A program made the position numbers and the translations under genes. Below, one piece after another: positions 1 through 10,990 of a DNA stretch of 64,000 nucleotides (its first letter is position 1; the number at the start of each line of letters is the position of its first letter). The DNA comes from Paragonimus skrjabini miyazakii (taxonomy: Eukaryota > Platyhelminthes > Trematoda > Plagiorchiida > Troglotrematidae), in the NCBI GenBank assembly GCA_014338405.1, contig JTDE01021172.1, positions 1 to 64,000 of the forward strand. The letters run 5' to 3'. The notes beneath the pieces are model-generated. The model searched no databases, was not told where the DNA came from, and saw only the letters and a program-made list of their open reading frames with translations.

Positions 1-1335
1 CCATTAAACGTCTTAATCAGCAGACCTTCTAACTATTTGTGGGTCGTCCCATACATCCTACTTTATCACTTTTACCGGCTGACCTGTGCTTATTTGGGGG
101 TAAGTTTGATCCCGATTTAAAATTCATAACTTTTGACTAGCTTATGACTAATGGATAGTAACATGTTTTGATGATGCTTCATTTCTGAGTCAGATGTGGA
201 TCGCCACCGATACAAGTTTTTACTAGGTGCTCACATACCCCTCTCAACTTATCGATTGTACTCGTTTCTAATGTAGTAGTTCTTCTAACTTGGCATGACT
301 AAAACTAGGAATTTTAAAAGAGTAATTTTCATTCTCACGAACAGTAGTATCAAGTGAAGCGATATTTGCATAAAGTTATGCGGGCCCGGTATTTCTTGAC
401 TGCCTGAGCTTAAGAGAGATGGTTGATTTGCGAATTAACACTTGGAACTTTCGGTTCATTGTTCTGGCCCATAAAATGAGATAAAGCATGGTGTTGGCAT
501 TTTGTCGAGAGCAAGTGACTAACATAAGTTCTTATGCTCTTTATAAGTTGTCCAGCCATCCACAATGTCTATCTCACTTCGCGTGAGATTCGCACGTAAA
601 CAGAATAGTAGTCTGAGGGTCTTCCAGAATGAAAGACAGGCCTGTCCCAATAGGCCGTAGAGTCAAGAAGTTGCACGATCACTGGAGTCGTTTTCTTCTC
701 CCTTCCTTTGTGCAAGATCAGTGGTGTGTAGTTGATTATTACAAACTTTAGATGCCGTTCTATTTGTTTTTTACTTTTAGCCTACGTTCGTTAACCAATC
801 GACCAGAAGCATAAATTGTTTGTCTTTGGACATTACCAGTATACTGCGTAGATCATTATTAAAGAACCTAAGAACCATCAGTAGCTCGACCCAACAAGTT
901 TGTTATGTTTCACTGTATCATACACAATGCACATAAGGGCCTCTGAAATCATTTGTGTGGTTGTGTGCATCTAGGAATACATCTACCGGATGCAGTAAAA
1001 CTATTTTTAACGGGAACTTTCGCATACTATGAATCGGGTAAGCGGCTGTACAATGCAGTGTTTTAATCGCAAGTAGGATATTCACTAGCAAGTATTTTGT
1101 ATCATTCATGTTCTGAGTTTGTCTGTACTTACCTCTTTGTCGGGAGTGACTAATAACAACATGAACGATGGTTGTAAGGGACAAGCTGTTACTTTGGAAT
1201 ATCTACACAATTAACTAACTGTTGTATTTGTGGTCTTGTCTCAACATCCTAAACATCATGTTTCGTTGAATGTGGTGTATATTTGTACGCATTCGTAAAA
1301 TGCTCCCCGATTTTTCCCGATTTTTTCCCCTCAAG
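1..1335. other. No recognised feature upstream of exon 1
   Basis: AT-rich sequence with only short open frames. If exon 1 is internal this is intron. No promoter was identified. Confidence 0.5.
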
Positions 1336-1427
1336 GTTCACACTATGGATGAAAAGCGTCAAGTACCACGACGAAAGGATCTTCGAATTTTGATGCGTGA
1401 GGCCAGGGAGCGTCTTCAGCTTTCACG
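1336..1427 (+). CDS. Exon 1 of unidentified plus-strand gene (first recognised coding exon)
   Basis: An exon of 92 nt between a strong pyrimidine-rich acceptor (tttttcccctcaag, ending at 1335) and a gttagt donor at 1428. An ATG lies nine bases inside, at 1345, and the frame is open from there; I take it as the likely start. The encoded 28 residues are very basic and helical-looking (RRKDLRILMREARERL). The exon ends after two bases of an Arg codon, and the exon at 18420 supplies the third base in the same frame. The acceptor so close to the ATG means either that a 5' UTR exon lies upstream or that this is a spliced-leader acceptor, since flatworms use trans-splicing; the sequence cannot separate these. 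An upstream coding exon is also possible, because the three codons before the ATG are open. Identity unknown. Confidence 0.7.
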
Positions 1428-1582
1428 GTTAGTTTGCTACATACTCTGCTTCATTGCTGGTCGATCTTAGGTTTATCGAATTTCAGCCCCCTCTTGATAT
1501 GAATTACATTACTTAGTGTATATGGGTTACAGTAACATTTGATTCACAAGTTGACTCGCGTGAAACATCTCACTGCTTTCCT

Positions 1583-4414
1583 GTCACAACGAGACTAGAT
1601 CTTGATACAGTGTGACGGTTTGGGCATCTGGATGACCTATTAGACCAAAGTGGTCTATGTGGCGACCACACCGACAGAGTCACTCATACCAAGCAAGCCA
1701 ATAGATAGAGGTCTGACAAACCACAGTCTCCAAGGTCTTCCAGATTGAGAATCGGAAAAAGTTTGGCATCTTTTTCCGGAAAAAGTACCAGTTCTGGTAC
1801 ACTGCCACTCACCCGCTGCTTTACGTTACAGGCTTTTGAGCCAGAGGTTTTAGTTGAGAACCCTAATCGTTCTCCTGTCTAGGTCTGGACCTCCTTTCAG
1901 TATCTCATCCCACACACAACCATGAATAAACACAACACAGGTAATTTCATACTGCGTCGGGCGTCTCACAATATAAACCGGGTCGCCCTGTCTGCTGCAT
2001 ATAGCAGATTGGAGAGGCGAAAACATGTTACTGCTGACCCCTCCCCCATTGTCCTATCAATTTAAGCTCTGATGCTTCTCCCGACCCCCAATTCTGGCGA
2101 TTATTTTGCAGGTCATGCAACAGATATAGCTAAGTATAGTGACACTGTTTCGGTAAGTCCATTTTCTTATCATTCAGCCTCAGGCCTACCTTGTCCCTTG
2201 CTTAGACCTAGAATGTGAATTAGCACAGGTGCTTTCAACGTTCGTACGCCAAAACAGATAGGTCAACAGTTCGCTGTCGCACGCATACTGGATTTGCTGA
2301 ATGTGGGTGTCTGCTGTGTTCCGCACACTAGAATCCAGGACAGTAGTCAGTGTATGAAACCAACAACACTCGCACTGTCTATCCGATACTAGTTGTACAC
2401 TTCGGGTGACTCCACGGCCGCCCCTACCGGTCAGGCTGGAGTGGATATAGTCCCCAGCACTACGGCTGCAGCCGCATTGGTAGATTGGATTCCTGTCAGG
2501 AGTATATTTTGTGCCGTCCGCTTGTCAGGTTTTACCGAGGCCAGCTCTAGACGCGAAACCCTCAGAAATATTTTCATTGTGTCTGTTTATGCTCCAGCTG
2601 ACTGTAGTGACTTCGGTGTTAAGGACGCGTTTTCTCGGATCTGGTCACTCTCCTTCGGTCGACACATGTAGACGTTATGGCAGGAGATATGAACGTCCAG
2701 GTGGGCCGCCTTGGTGAGACCGAGTCTTGTTTATGTAAGAAGTTTGGGATAGCATCACATCACTCAGATAAAGGCGGTCGGCTGTTGCAACTGTACGTTG
2801 AGCATAATCCATTGTTAGCCGTTACTAGTTTTAGGCCTCGTGCGCGTCATTGTTATATTTGGTGCCCTCATTTTCCGAATCATGCCTGGTCTCAGATAGA
2901 CCACGTAGCTGTTAGTTATAGGTGGTGACTATTGCTCTTACTGAGGCACATACTTGTATTGAAATCATGTATTGGTACGTTGTCGTTTTGTTCTTAATTT
3001 TGCTTGGCAACGACCCCACCGACACCATCGACCGGTCTTTGAGAATCTGGTTATGTGGTCGGTAAAGCACAAGTACTAAACTAGCCTAGGTAGTGGACTC
3101 ACTCTGAGGATCTTAATTGCTGCTGGACCGAGATCTCATAGGCCATTCAGGAGGCCGGACACTGTAGCATGCGGCACAGTGATTCGTGGTTTAAGCAAAC
3201 TTCCAATATCGGAGAAATCTTTGGAGTTGTTAGGTGCCATACGAAATATTTCTGTTTTCAGTTCACAACAGGGTTTACGGCGAATAGTCTGACAGTTTCA
3301 GCATCTGTAGAGGCGTTTGATAAAGCTGTCAACTTTCGCCATTTTTTGTTTACTTTTGTGATAGGCAAAGTAATGGAGTACTGTCTGCGGCACTCACAAG
3401 ATGTCAAGGTGGACCTCCTACCTGGTGGAAGTCTTATTGACGTTGGCTGTGCTGACGACAGTGTTTGACAATTTTGAAACAGCACAAACAATGTTAAACG
3501 CAACTTTGCGTTCTGCTAAACACTTCGGAATGCGTTTTGTAGCCTCAAATTACAAAGTGCTTCCGCGAGACTACTTCGATCACGTAGATTCAACGTTGGA
3601 TGGTGAAGTTATAGGGGTTGGTGACCAGTTTGTGTACGTGTGGCGGAGGTGTAGAGAATGTAATGTAAACTTGTATTCTTAAGGCTGGGGCGGTATTCTC
3701 TAATCTAGGACACCTATGGCGACAGAGAGGTATCTCTCTGAGGTTTAAGGGTCGTCTATATCAGACAACAGTGATGGCTGTATTACTTTATGGCAACGAA
3801 ATCTGGCCGCTCAGGATAAAGGACGTGAACCGTGTTCAGGTATTTGATCACTGATGTCTACATTCAGTCGCTCGTGTCGGGTGGCACCAACGAGTGAGCA
3901 ACGAGGTGGTTAGGAAGTGGGTGTTTGGCACTGATTGCCAAACGAGTTCTTTTGTTCGGTCTTTACATTTTCACAGACTTAGATCGTCAGGTCATGTAGT
4001 GAGATTCCAGCTAGTCGTTTCCCACACCAAACATTCTTTGTCGATGCTCCGGCCGACTGGCTCAGGGTGTGAGGTGGACAAATGATGACCTGGCGTAGAC
4101 AAATGAAATCGTTCACGAAGGTGTTGGTCACTGTAGATCGGGTTTGTCTCCCGGACTGGCGTCCTCGCGACGCACAGAGTTGGTGGCTTCAGACGTTAGG
4201 TGAGATGGCGGCTAACCGAGCTCAACGATGTTAATGTCTTCGTTGTTTGGCACAGTTGTCTGTTGAGACAGTGAAAGTCGTAAGGAAGCAGCTGCTTTGC
4301 TGATCAGGCCTTATTTTCACTTACGGCTCGGTGTTTGTTTGCAACGTAGAGCAGCATGGTACTGAATGATTGACTGTCGACGTGCTCACTTAGTGGTTAG
4401 ATGATGATGTTGGT
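1583..4414 (+). mobile_element. RTE-clade LINE, copy 1: near full-length, decayed and internally deleted
   Basis: This copy runs from a 5' end shared with two other copies (gtcacaa, 1583) to a short atgatgatg tail near 4414. Layout: 5' UTR with paired hairpins (1770-1800); endonuclease pieces at about 2520-2930 (SVYAPADCSDFGVKDAF, then AGDMNVQVGRL, then WSQIDHVAVSYRW); an EN-to-RT linker to about 3150; RT pieces at 3290-3680; and the C-terminal region at 3700-4240 (for example VRKWVFG, then DWRPRDAQSWWLQTLGEMAANR). The protein order and sequence match the SR2-like RTE family of flukes. The RT is dead: the region before the catalytic box is largely deleted and the box reads CADD instead of YADD. 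Many stops and frameshifts. It lies in sense orientation in intron 1 of the plus-strand gene. Confidence 0.85.
1770..1800 (+). repeat. Paired palindromes in RTE 5' UTR
   Basis: CTTTTTCCGGAAAAAG is a perfect 16-nt palindrome and abuts GTACCAGTTCTGGTAC, a 7-bp stem with a 2-nt loop. The same pair occurs in the RTE copies at 24848-24878 and, inverted, at 56401-56431, where the loop of the second stem differs but the stem is kept. Role unknown; it could be part of the 5' UTR RNA fold or an internal promoter. Confidence 0.8.
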
Positions 4415-5810
4415 TACCTTCACGTTTATTGTTTTCCCACACTTGTATATTCCGCGACAGAATTCACCGTTCATGTGGGCTCCTTGATTAGGCATAATCG
4501 CAGTGCTTCGAACACTTTCTAGGCTTGCTACGAACTTGTGAATGCGCAGCGATGACACCGTTTCAACTTTCGACTAGTCTAAAGTGTCATGCTGCGTGTT
4601 TTTTGCATCTGATCAATAGAAGGAAGAAAATCCCAATATCCCTCTCAGTTAATCACTTTCGCTGTTAAGATTACGTTCATTTTTTGCTTCAATTCGTCGT
4701 CGTTTCAGATGCATTTACTTTTCACTCTTGGTTACCTGATTGCTATGTGCTCATGCCATCCAGTTTTTTGGGTTTGCAATATGCTGGCGATAACCACGTG
4801 ACCGTCAGTCGGGCGGTTGCATGCCTTTGCCGCGGACACTACACACATACCCCTTACCACATGACGGCAGACGTCATGTGGTGTAACAGCTGAAAACTTA
4901 ACTTCAGGCGGTCGTAATCTTCCAGGTTCGGTAGCCCTACTTCGAAACAAAGCACGTAACTGTGGTTTTGTTTTCGTTGAGCCCATCAGTATTTCTTTCG
5001 TTCACCCGGCCATTACTAGTGGAAAGGTTTCTCAGCGGTTTCAACGAAGTCGGTGATTGGGACGTTACCACAGCAGCCACTGTGTATCATTCCATGAAAA
5101 TCAGGTAACGTGAGCGCTATTCACGCACACGTGCGGCTGAGCGTTCAGAGAAAAGGATTTAATTGCAATTAATGTGAAACCAATTTAGTAACAACGGTCA
5201 ACATGTCCGCCCCACAAACGCGAAACGTGAGAAGAAAAGTCGCAAAAGAGAAAGCGGACAATTAATGAATGAGGAATGAAGTTCATTCAGAGAAGATGGT
5301 AAACCACAAGACACCTCCAACAGCATAAACAACCAGAGATGTTCCTTATCCTTTGACCCTCGTCAGGAAGCCGGGAACGCTTTGCTGGGGTGGGCTGATG
5401 ACAAAACTCTCGTCTTATAAATTCTTATCATACATTGACTGCCAGACCGTCTCTTCTTACTGACCCAACACAGGCAACTAGAAAATAACACAGCAGACAG
5501 TGTGTCGGCGTGTGTAGGTTGTTTCGAAACTAAGTAGACCTGTGAAGCGAAATGCTTACAGTGATCAGGAGAGTCTGTTCACAAAAAATTCTGGCGAGGT
5601 TTGTCATTGCTGATTCCATACATACATACGCTATGTATGTGTGCACAATATGCCGCTAGTGCTTCGGTGGTACTGGTAGTCAAGGACGGAACTGGAGTTG
5701 AATACCTCCTTTTTCAATGTGTGTGAACATGAAAGCTACGTGCTCACGCGCAAGAATCAAAATGATTTGTCATTCAATTGTGCTGAATTCTCTGTTCACT
5801 TTTCCACTTC
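4415..5810. other. Intron 1 sequence, nothing recognised
   Basis: Between RTE copy 1 and the SINE pair. Open frames on both strands near 4690-4990 overlap each other and match nothing known to me. Confidence 0.5.
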
Positions 5811-5824
5811 ACGATTATATATCT
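5811..5824 (+). repeat. Left target-site duplication of the SINE dimer
   Basis: acgattatatatct, repeated exactly at 6365-6378. The pair brackets two oppositely oriented SINEs. Confidence 0.75.
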
Positions 5825-6064
5825 TAGATGAGACCCAACTGTGAAGTCAGGGCTTCGGCTGAATTCGAACCAGCGACAGAAACACAGTGCCCAAACGCAG
5901 CGAGCGCTCTATCAGCCGAGCTACGATGCCACACCGGGAGCTCAGAAAGTTCACAATTGGATTCTGTTACCCTTCGTCCCACTGTCCTACTTGAAATCTA
6001 CGAAATGATCCAGGGTATCAACTGCTTTGGCGGGGTTTCTCAAACAGCTCACACTGGAATCTAC
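5825..6064 (-). mobile_element. tRNA-derived SINE, minus-strand half of a head-to-head pair
   Basis: On the minus strand the element reads from about 6064 (gtagattccag) through a lead of about 140 nt, then a Pol III A box (agctcggctgatagagcgct, complement of 5903-5922) and B box (ggttcgaattc, complement of 5861-5871), then agccgaagcc and a tail ending beside the left target-site duplication. Box spacing and sequence are tRNA-like, but no complete tRNA fold is evident, so this is a SINE and not a tRNA gene. It lacks the last ~35 nt present at the 3' end of its partner. It encodes no protein; short open frames here are incidental. Confidence 0.8.
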
Positions 6065-6087
6065 CAACGCCACTGTTGAGCTCAACA

Positions 6088-6364
6088 GTAGATTCCAGCG
6101 TGAACTTTCCGAGGAATCCTGTCGGAGCAGTCGATCTCCTGGATCATTAGATGGACTCCATATGAGACAGTGCGACGGGTGGATAACCGAGTCCAAATGC
6201 GAGATTTCCGAGCTCCTGGCGTGGCTTTCCAGCTGAGCTGGTAGAGCGCTTACCGTGTTTGGGCACCGTGTTTCTGTCGCTGGTTCGAATCCAGCCGAAG
6301 CTTTGATTTTTCACAATTGGATCTTATCTAAAACCATAAATATGCCAAACTACTTATTAGTAAT
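6088..6364 (+). mobile_element. tRNA-derived SINE, plus-strand half of a head-to-head pair
   Basis: It starts gtagattccagcgtgaac, has a lead containing acagtgcgacgggtggataa, an A box agctgagctggtagagcgct (6231-6250) and a B box ggttcgaatcc (6282-6292), then a 3' region with ttcacaattggat and atgccaaactacttattag. It is clearly homologous to the inverted copy at 5825-6064 (for example tggatcatt, gacagtg.gacg and agccgaag shared in order) and to a more decayed copy at 55761-56020. A spacer of only 23 nt separates the two 5' ends. Its 3' end abuts the right copy of the target-site duplication at 6365. Confidence 0.85.
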
Positions 6365-6378
6365 ACGATTATATATCT
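6365..6378 (+). repeat. Right target-site duplication of the SINE dimer
   Basis: acgattatatatct, identical to 5811-5824. Confidence 0.75.
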
Positions 6379-9300
6379 GCGGCAGCATTGTAAATATACA
6401 ATTTTTATTTGTTTACTGGTTGTTGGTCGCATAAACTGTCACAGAGTTAAGCAGATGATTTGCTAGTTTCGCTGGTTTAGTCGTTTTCCTTCGTTCAAAG
6501 CGACCGTTTGATTAACGTTAGGTCTTGACCACTTTTCAGATTCGTACTTTCAATAAGCTGTCAAGAGGTACTTCAAGTCATTGGAGTTTTAATGATTTTA
6601 ATTTATACCCTATTCCTTCACACTTTCACGTTTCATTGCTTCACGGAGGACAACTTTTGAATTGTGACGTCTTTGAAATGTTAGAACTGAAGATTTCCCT
6701 ACTTGCCAGTTTGTCCATTGGGCTGAAAGTGCACTTTTGACTTATGTCGGCCACTGGGTCGTTCTGATTGATCGAGCTGTGGTGTGTATCTATGATATCG
6801 TAAACAAGTCGATTTTTCAGTTTCTGCTCTCCAACATGATCCGGTCAATTGTGTCCATCTAGTATCGACAACTTACAACACGTCGTGACCCCTTGGATTG
6901 TAAACTCTTTTATGGATGGAATTCTGACGACTAAATAACGGAGACGATGTACTACCTCGCATAGATGATATAGCTGGATCAAATCGTTTGTGGAGACGTC
7001 TGGAATCTCGTTTGTAAGACGTGTCTATTGTCACAATCGCCGGCACATTACGTAGGTAGTATGAAGCTAGTTCTAACGAGGGCAGGCGTGTTCATTAATG
7101 CAGTTGTTTGTGTTACCTGTAGGTTATCTGTCGATAGATGTTTTATTGCTACGCAGAGCGTGGAAAATACAGGGTTCGAGTGAAGACTTGGAACTATCTG
7201 TTAACCGACTGAAGGCTTTTATTGACTCGTAGTGCGCTCCGGGTTTCTGTGTCAGAATGTAGTCAGTTCATTCTTTATGGTGCCACCCTTTTAAAATAGA
7301 GACTTTCCACGATACGATAAACTGCAATATTTGATCAGATGAAAAGGAATGTTCGGATTACCTACAATAGTAAGCCGATTCATATTCTTGACGATGTAAT
7401 CAGACACATCCCTCATTTTTAAGGCGTTTGGGGTAAGTTGTCAAGGCTCTCTCTAAACCTTATTGTATGCTTAATGTCACTTAAGAGTTACGATGAAATC
7501 AGAACTCATAACCCAGGTAGAGTCTCTCTGAACAAAAACAACCTTTCCCACGAAGACCACTCTGGCCTCTCCCTTGACCTTTTTTGTTGTCTTACTATCT
7601 TTTGAAGGACCGCTGATCCAACTCCCAGCAGCGATCATCTGTAATTTGTCGATTCCCACGAACAGAACCCACTTACTGTCGATGTGTACATTAACCATCA
7701 CAGTAGTTTTGATCATTTAGACAGTGGCTTACATTGCTTGCAAGTCGAGCCTAAACATCACTCTGACCATGGTGTTCACTGATCACTTATGCTTGGTAAG
7801 TTGAGATGTGTTTGTGAGTGCGTATCTGTATCGGGGCTTAGGCGTCTTGCTTACACACTGTCGCATTCGACTGGTGCCTTTTCGACTAGTCAACGAAACT
7901 GAAGATCTGATCGGCGAAGCTGACTTTTCCGAATTTCAAAAACCGTTTTTGATCGTACAACTGCCAAAAAACAGTAGGTTAAGTTAATGTTAAGCTAATG
8001 GTAAATCCAAAGGAAAGTGGAAAATGTTTGAGACTCATTGCTCAAATTTTCGGAGTTAGTAAGTCTGAAAGTCGAATACTGTATAAAGAACCTCAAGCGT
8101 TGGCAAACAGTTTGCAGCTGGAGTGCAAATTAGCCACAAATCGACCAACCAGCGTTGATGAACGTTTTGTGATATCAACAAAAGTATTGTATATGTGGAT
8201 TCTGTTGGTATATCACCCCGAAAGCTCATCGATTTCCTGAAACCAGGTTAAAGAAGTGGCTACAGACACTGTTTATGAATTAGGCCGTGTAAATTTCCAC
8301 GCCATCAGCGGTTGACACTTTACATCCTGAGCGCTGAGTATCAGGTGGCTACGTTGGTTTTGACTTATCGTCCAGAGTATTTCATAAAATACGTCCCAGA
8401 TGATATTAATTATTGTGTAGAAGAAACATCGGTTAGTTAGGAAATAAGACAGTTGACATTATAGAAGACGCTGATGAAACTGCGATGAAGAAGTTGTTAC
8501 TGAACTCTAGTTTTCGTGTGTGGTGCATATAGGGAACCTCGTGTGCATTTGTTCTGAATTAACGTGCTAATCTGTTACCAACTGTCTCGGAGCTTTAATA
8601 CGAACTGACAGAAATTACAGCAAGAAGTTATAGAAGCCAATTGGAGTTTGCGCGCTTTCTAAATTTTTTTATTTTGATTATGGTTTGTCAATTCGTGAGT
8701 TACACAACGCACCCCATATAGACCTGTTCTCGGTAGAGCTCATTTAAGCTATCCCTGTTAACTGGACCTTGCGCGAAGAATTTCGTATCAAGTTGCAATT
8801 GATTTTGAATAACCTTGTTAGATTTGTATGTAACGTTTGGTTGCATCTAGGTTTATTGTGAGCCGCGGAGGTGTGGCTAATAATCTGATACATACGATAA
8901 CTATTAACTTTTATCCGTTATGCTTAATTTGTGTGTGAACTATACGGGTTTTGATGAGCCAAATCGACAGATTTTGCAAAACTTGACTTCTTCCTTTGTT
9001 TGTCATGTAAATGCTTAAACGTGAATATGAGAGATACCGGATACGAAGTGCAAAGTTTGTGACCTATGCAAAATACTTCCATTTCAGTTTTAGTGTACAT
9101 GTTGGCATTCAGAATATAGTTATTTGCACGTTGGTTCTCCAAGTTTTGGTGAAATGGTATGAGAAGATGCAGTTGACTTATCTATGCAGATAATCTGTGT
9201 GCGTTGCCTACCGTATGTATTTTCAGGGAAGTCATGTGACCGTCTATGATTGATTACCTGCCGTGAGCCTATCAAACGTATGATGAGTAACACTTCGAGC

Positions 9301-10789
9301 TAAAAATGGTGCTCATTTTCATACATCCGATAAAAGGATGGACAGCGTGAATCGTCGAAGTGCTTCATCGGAACTAGATGAGCATCCGACAGAGCCACGG
9401 CAACCAAAATGCAAAACCGACACGAGCTGGAAACTGTTAAGAATGGTTCAGCGAGCACCATAAAAAAATCACTTATTGGTTTACAGGAAAATTATGAAGG
9501 TAGTTTCGCTTATTCAATATCCAGTCCTGCGTCGCCACTTGGGGTGAATTGAGCGTCCTATTTTTGGTGCACTGCTAATGATACACTGTCATACATGGCG
9601 ACATAATCAATTCATTTCAAATAGATCGTTTGCGTCAACTTACTGTTGACATCCCAGATTATACTTTTGTTTTATTGGACTACTTGCTTACGCTTTCAAC
9701 ATTTCCGGATCTACTCGCTGGAGGACAACGATTCTCAAACACTAGTCTATTAATCACAAATAGGCAGTTTTAGAACCTTGAGACAAGGTAGAGAGTATGT
9801 GATGATTATATACCTTCCCTTACAGCGATAACCGGACGCCACAGATATAAGTTACATAAGTCAGTAAAGAGGACTTTCTATATGCTCGCTGATGCTTCAT
9901 CAGCAATGTTACAATCTGGCACGAGTATATGAAACTGTTCACAATCCCAAACAAACTGTTTCCAATGACTTTAAAGGTGTGAAGCGCATTCTATGCAGAC
10001 CAGCCTGCCCTCATTCATAATTGCATGCATGCTTTCAATAATATTTTTCGCATTTCACATTTCATTCGGCTTGATGTTAAAAGAAACTTTACACCAGCAT
10101 CATTGGGATCTAAACTGAATGTCGTTCAAAATTGATCACAACTTCCGCATTCATCTCGTGTAACCCCAGTAGAAGATGAATATGACTCATGTTTTTGTTT
10201 GTTGCAGCTTGAAGCTTGATGCTCAGTTTCTTTTCGTTTATCTACATAGTTCTTCTTACATGAACAAATTTGTAGTGTCTCCGAATTGCTGTGATGATCA
10301 GCTCGAGCATTCAAAGGCATATAAAGTCAATACACTTGTAGACCGGAAGTCTGAATTCACATATCCATACTCTGATCTTATCAATTACGTGGCGCGGTAT
10401 AGCGTTCTCTAGCTGCTATGTGTCGCTGCTGCTTTTTTCTGCTCTTACTTCTCGCTTAAGCTCTTCTACGTCGTTTAATGTATTGCATTTTGGCTGATCT
10501 CTAGGTTGAACATCATCACTGCTCCTTTTCACATAGGATCATCTGAGTGTGAGTATTCTGTCTAAATATGGATGACGTTCAGTCGATGCCTACCGAAAAT
10601 CTCCAACTCTTGAAATGAAATTGATCATTTCGACTCGACTAAAAACTTCTCATTTTCGATGTATTGAGCAGCTTTAGTAGAGCATTCACAGTATTTCTTT
10701 TCGAGCCGGTCAAATGATCTAAGCATTATGCACAAGCGAATGTAGTGGAAGGTTTGCCTGTACTAATTCAGTTATTCCCTATACAGGAT
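6379..10789. other. Intron 1 sequence, mostly featureless
   Basis: No element recognised. Coding-like islands occur at about 8000-8520 (for example YRPEYFIKYVPDDINYCVEE), broken by stops; their origin is unknown. Confidence 0.4.
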
Positions 10790-10990
10790 CGATTATACAG
10801 TGATTAACAAACTAATCTCACAAACACGTGAACCGAGTTTCGTTTCTGTGCACTACTGATGGGTTGTAACAAGTGCAATACTCGAGTCTAGTGCTTTTTC
10901 GTTAAGGACCGATTAAACAGTCAGTCATTTTAAGTGTGAAAACTTTGGTCCACTATGAATGTTGTTGAAGCCAAATCATGAATTTGCTTT
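10790..10990 (+). mobile_element. Hammerhead-bearing SINE-like repeat (Sm-alpha type), copy A
   Basis: This segment aligns along its length with 38355-38610. It has a decayed tRNA-like B box (ccgagtttcgtttctg, 10833-10848) followed at once by a hammerhead-like unit (10850-10894), then a shared downstream stretch (ccactatgaatgttgttgaa against ccactgtgggtgatgttcaa). The order Pol III box then hammerhead is that of the schistosome Sm-alpha SINE-like family. It lies in intron 1 of the plus-strand gene. Confidence 0.6.
10850..10894 (+). ncRNA. Relic hammerhead ribozyme, copy A
   Basis: GCACTA (10850-10855) and TAGTGC (10889-10894) form a perfect 6-bp stem I. The first core box is CTGATGG (10856-10862; consensus CTGANGA), a short stem II follows (TTG taa CAA), the second core box has decayed to CAATAC (consensus GAAAC), and GTC (10886-10888) stands just before the stem I strand, at the expected cleavage position. 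Core changes make activity unlikely. Confidence 0.55.

Noticed and set aside
6222..6300. tRNA gene suggested by A and B boxes
   Set aside because: The boxes are good but no full cloverleaf with a proper acceptor stem and anticodon arm is evident. The same unit recurs inverted and at 55761, so it is a SINE head.
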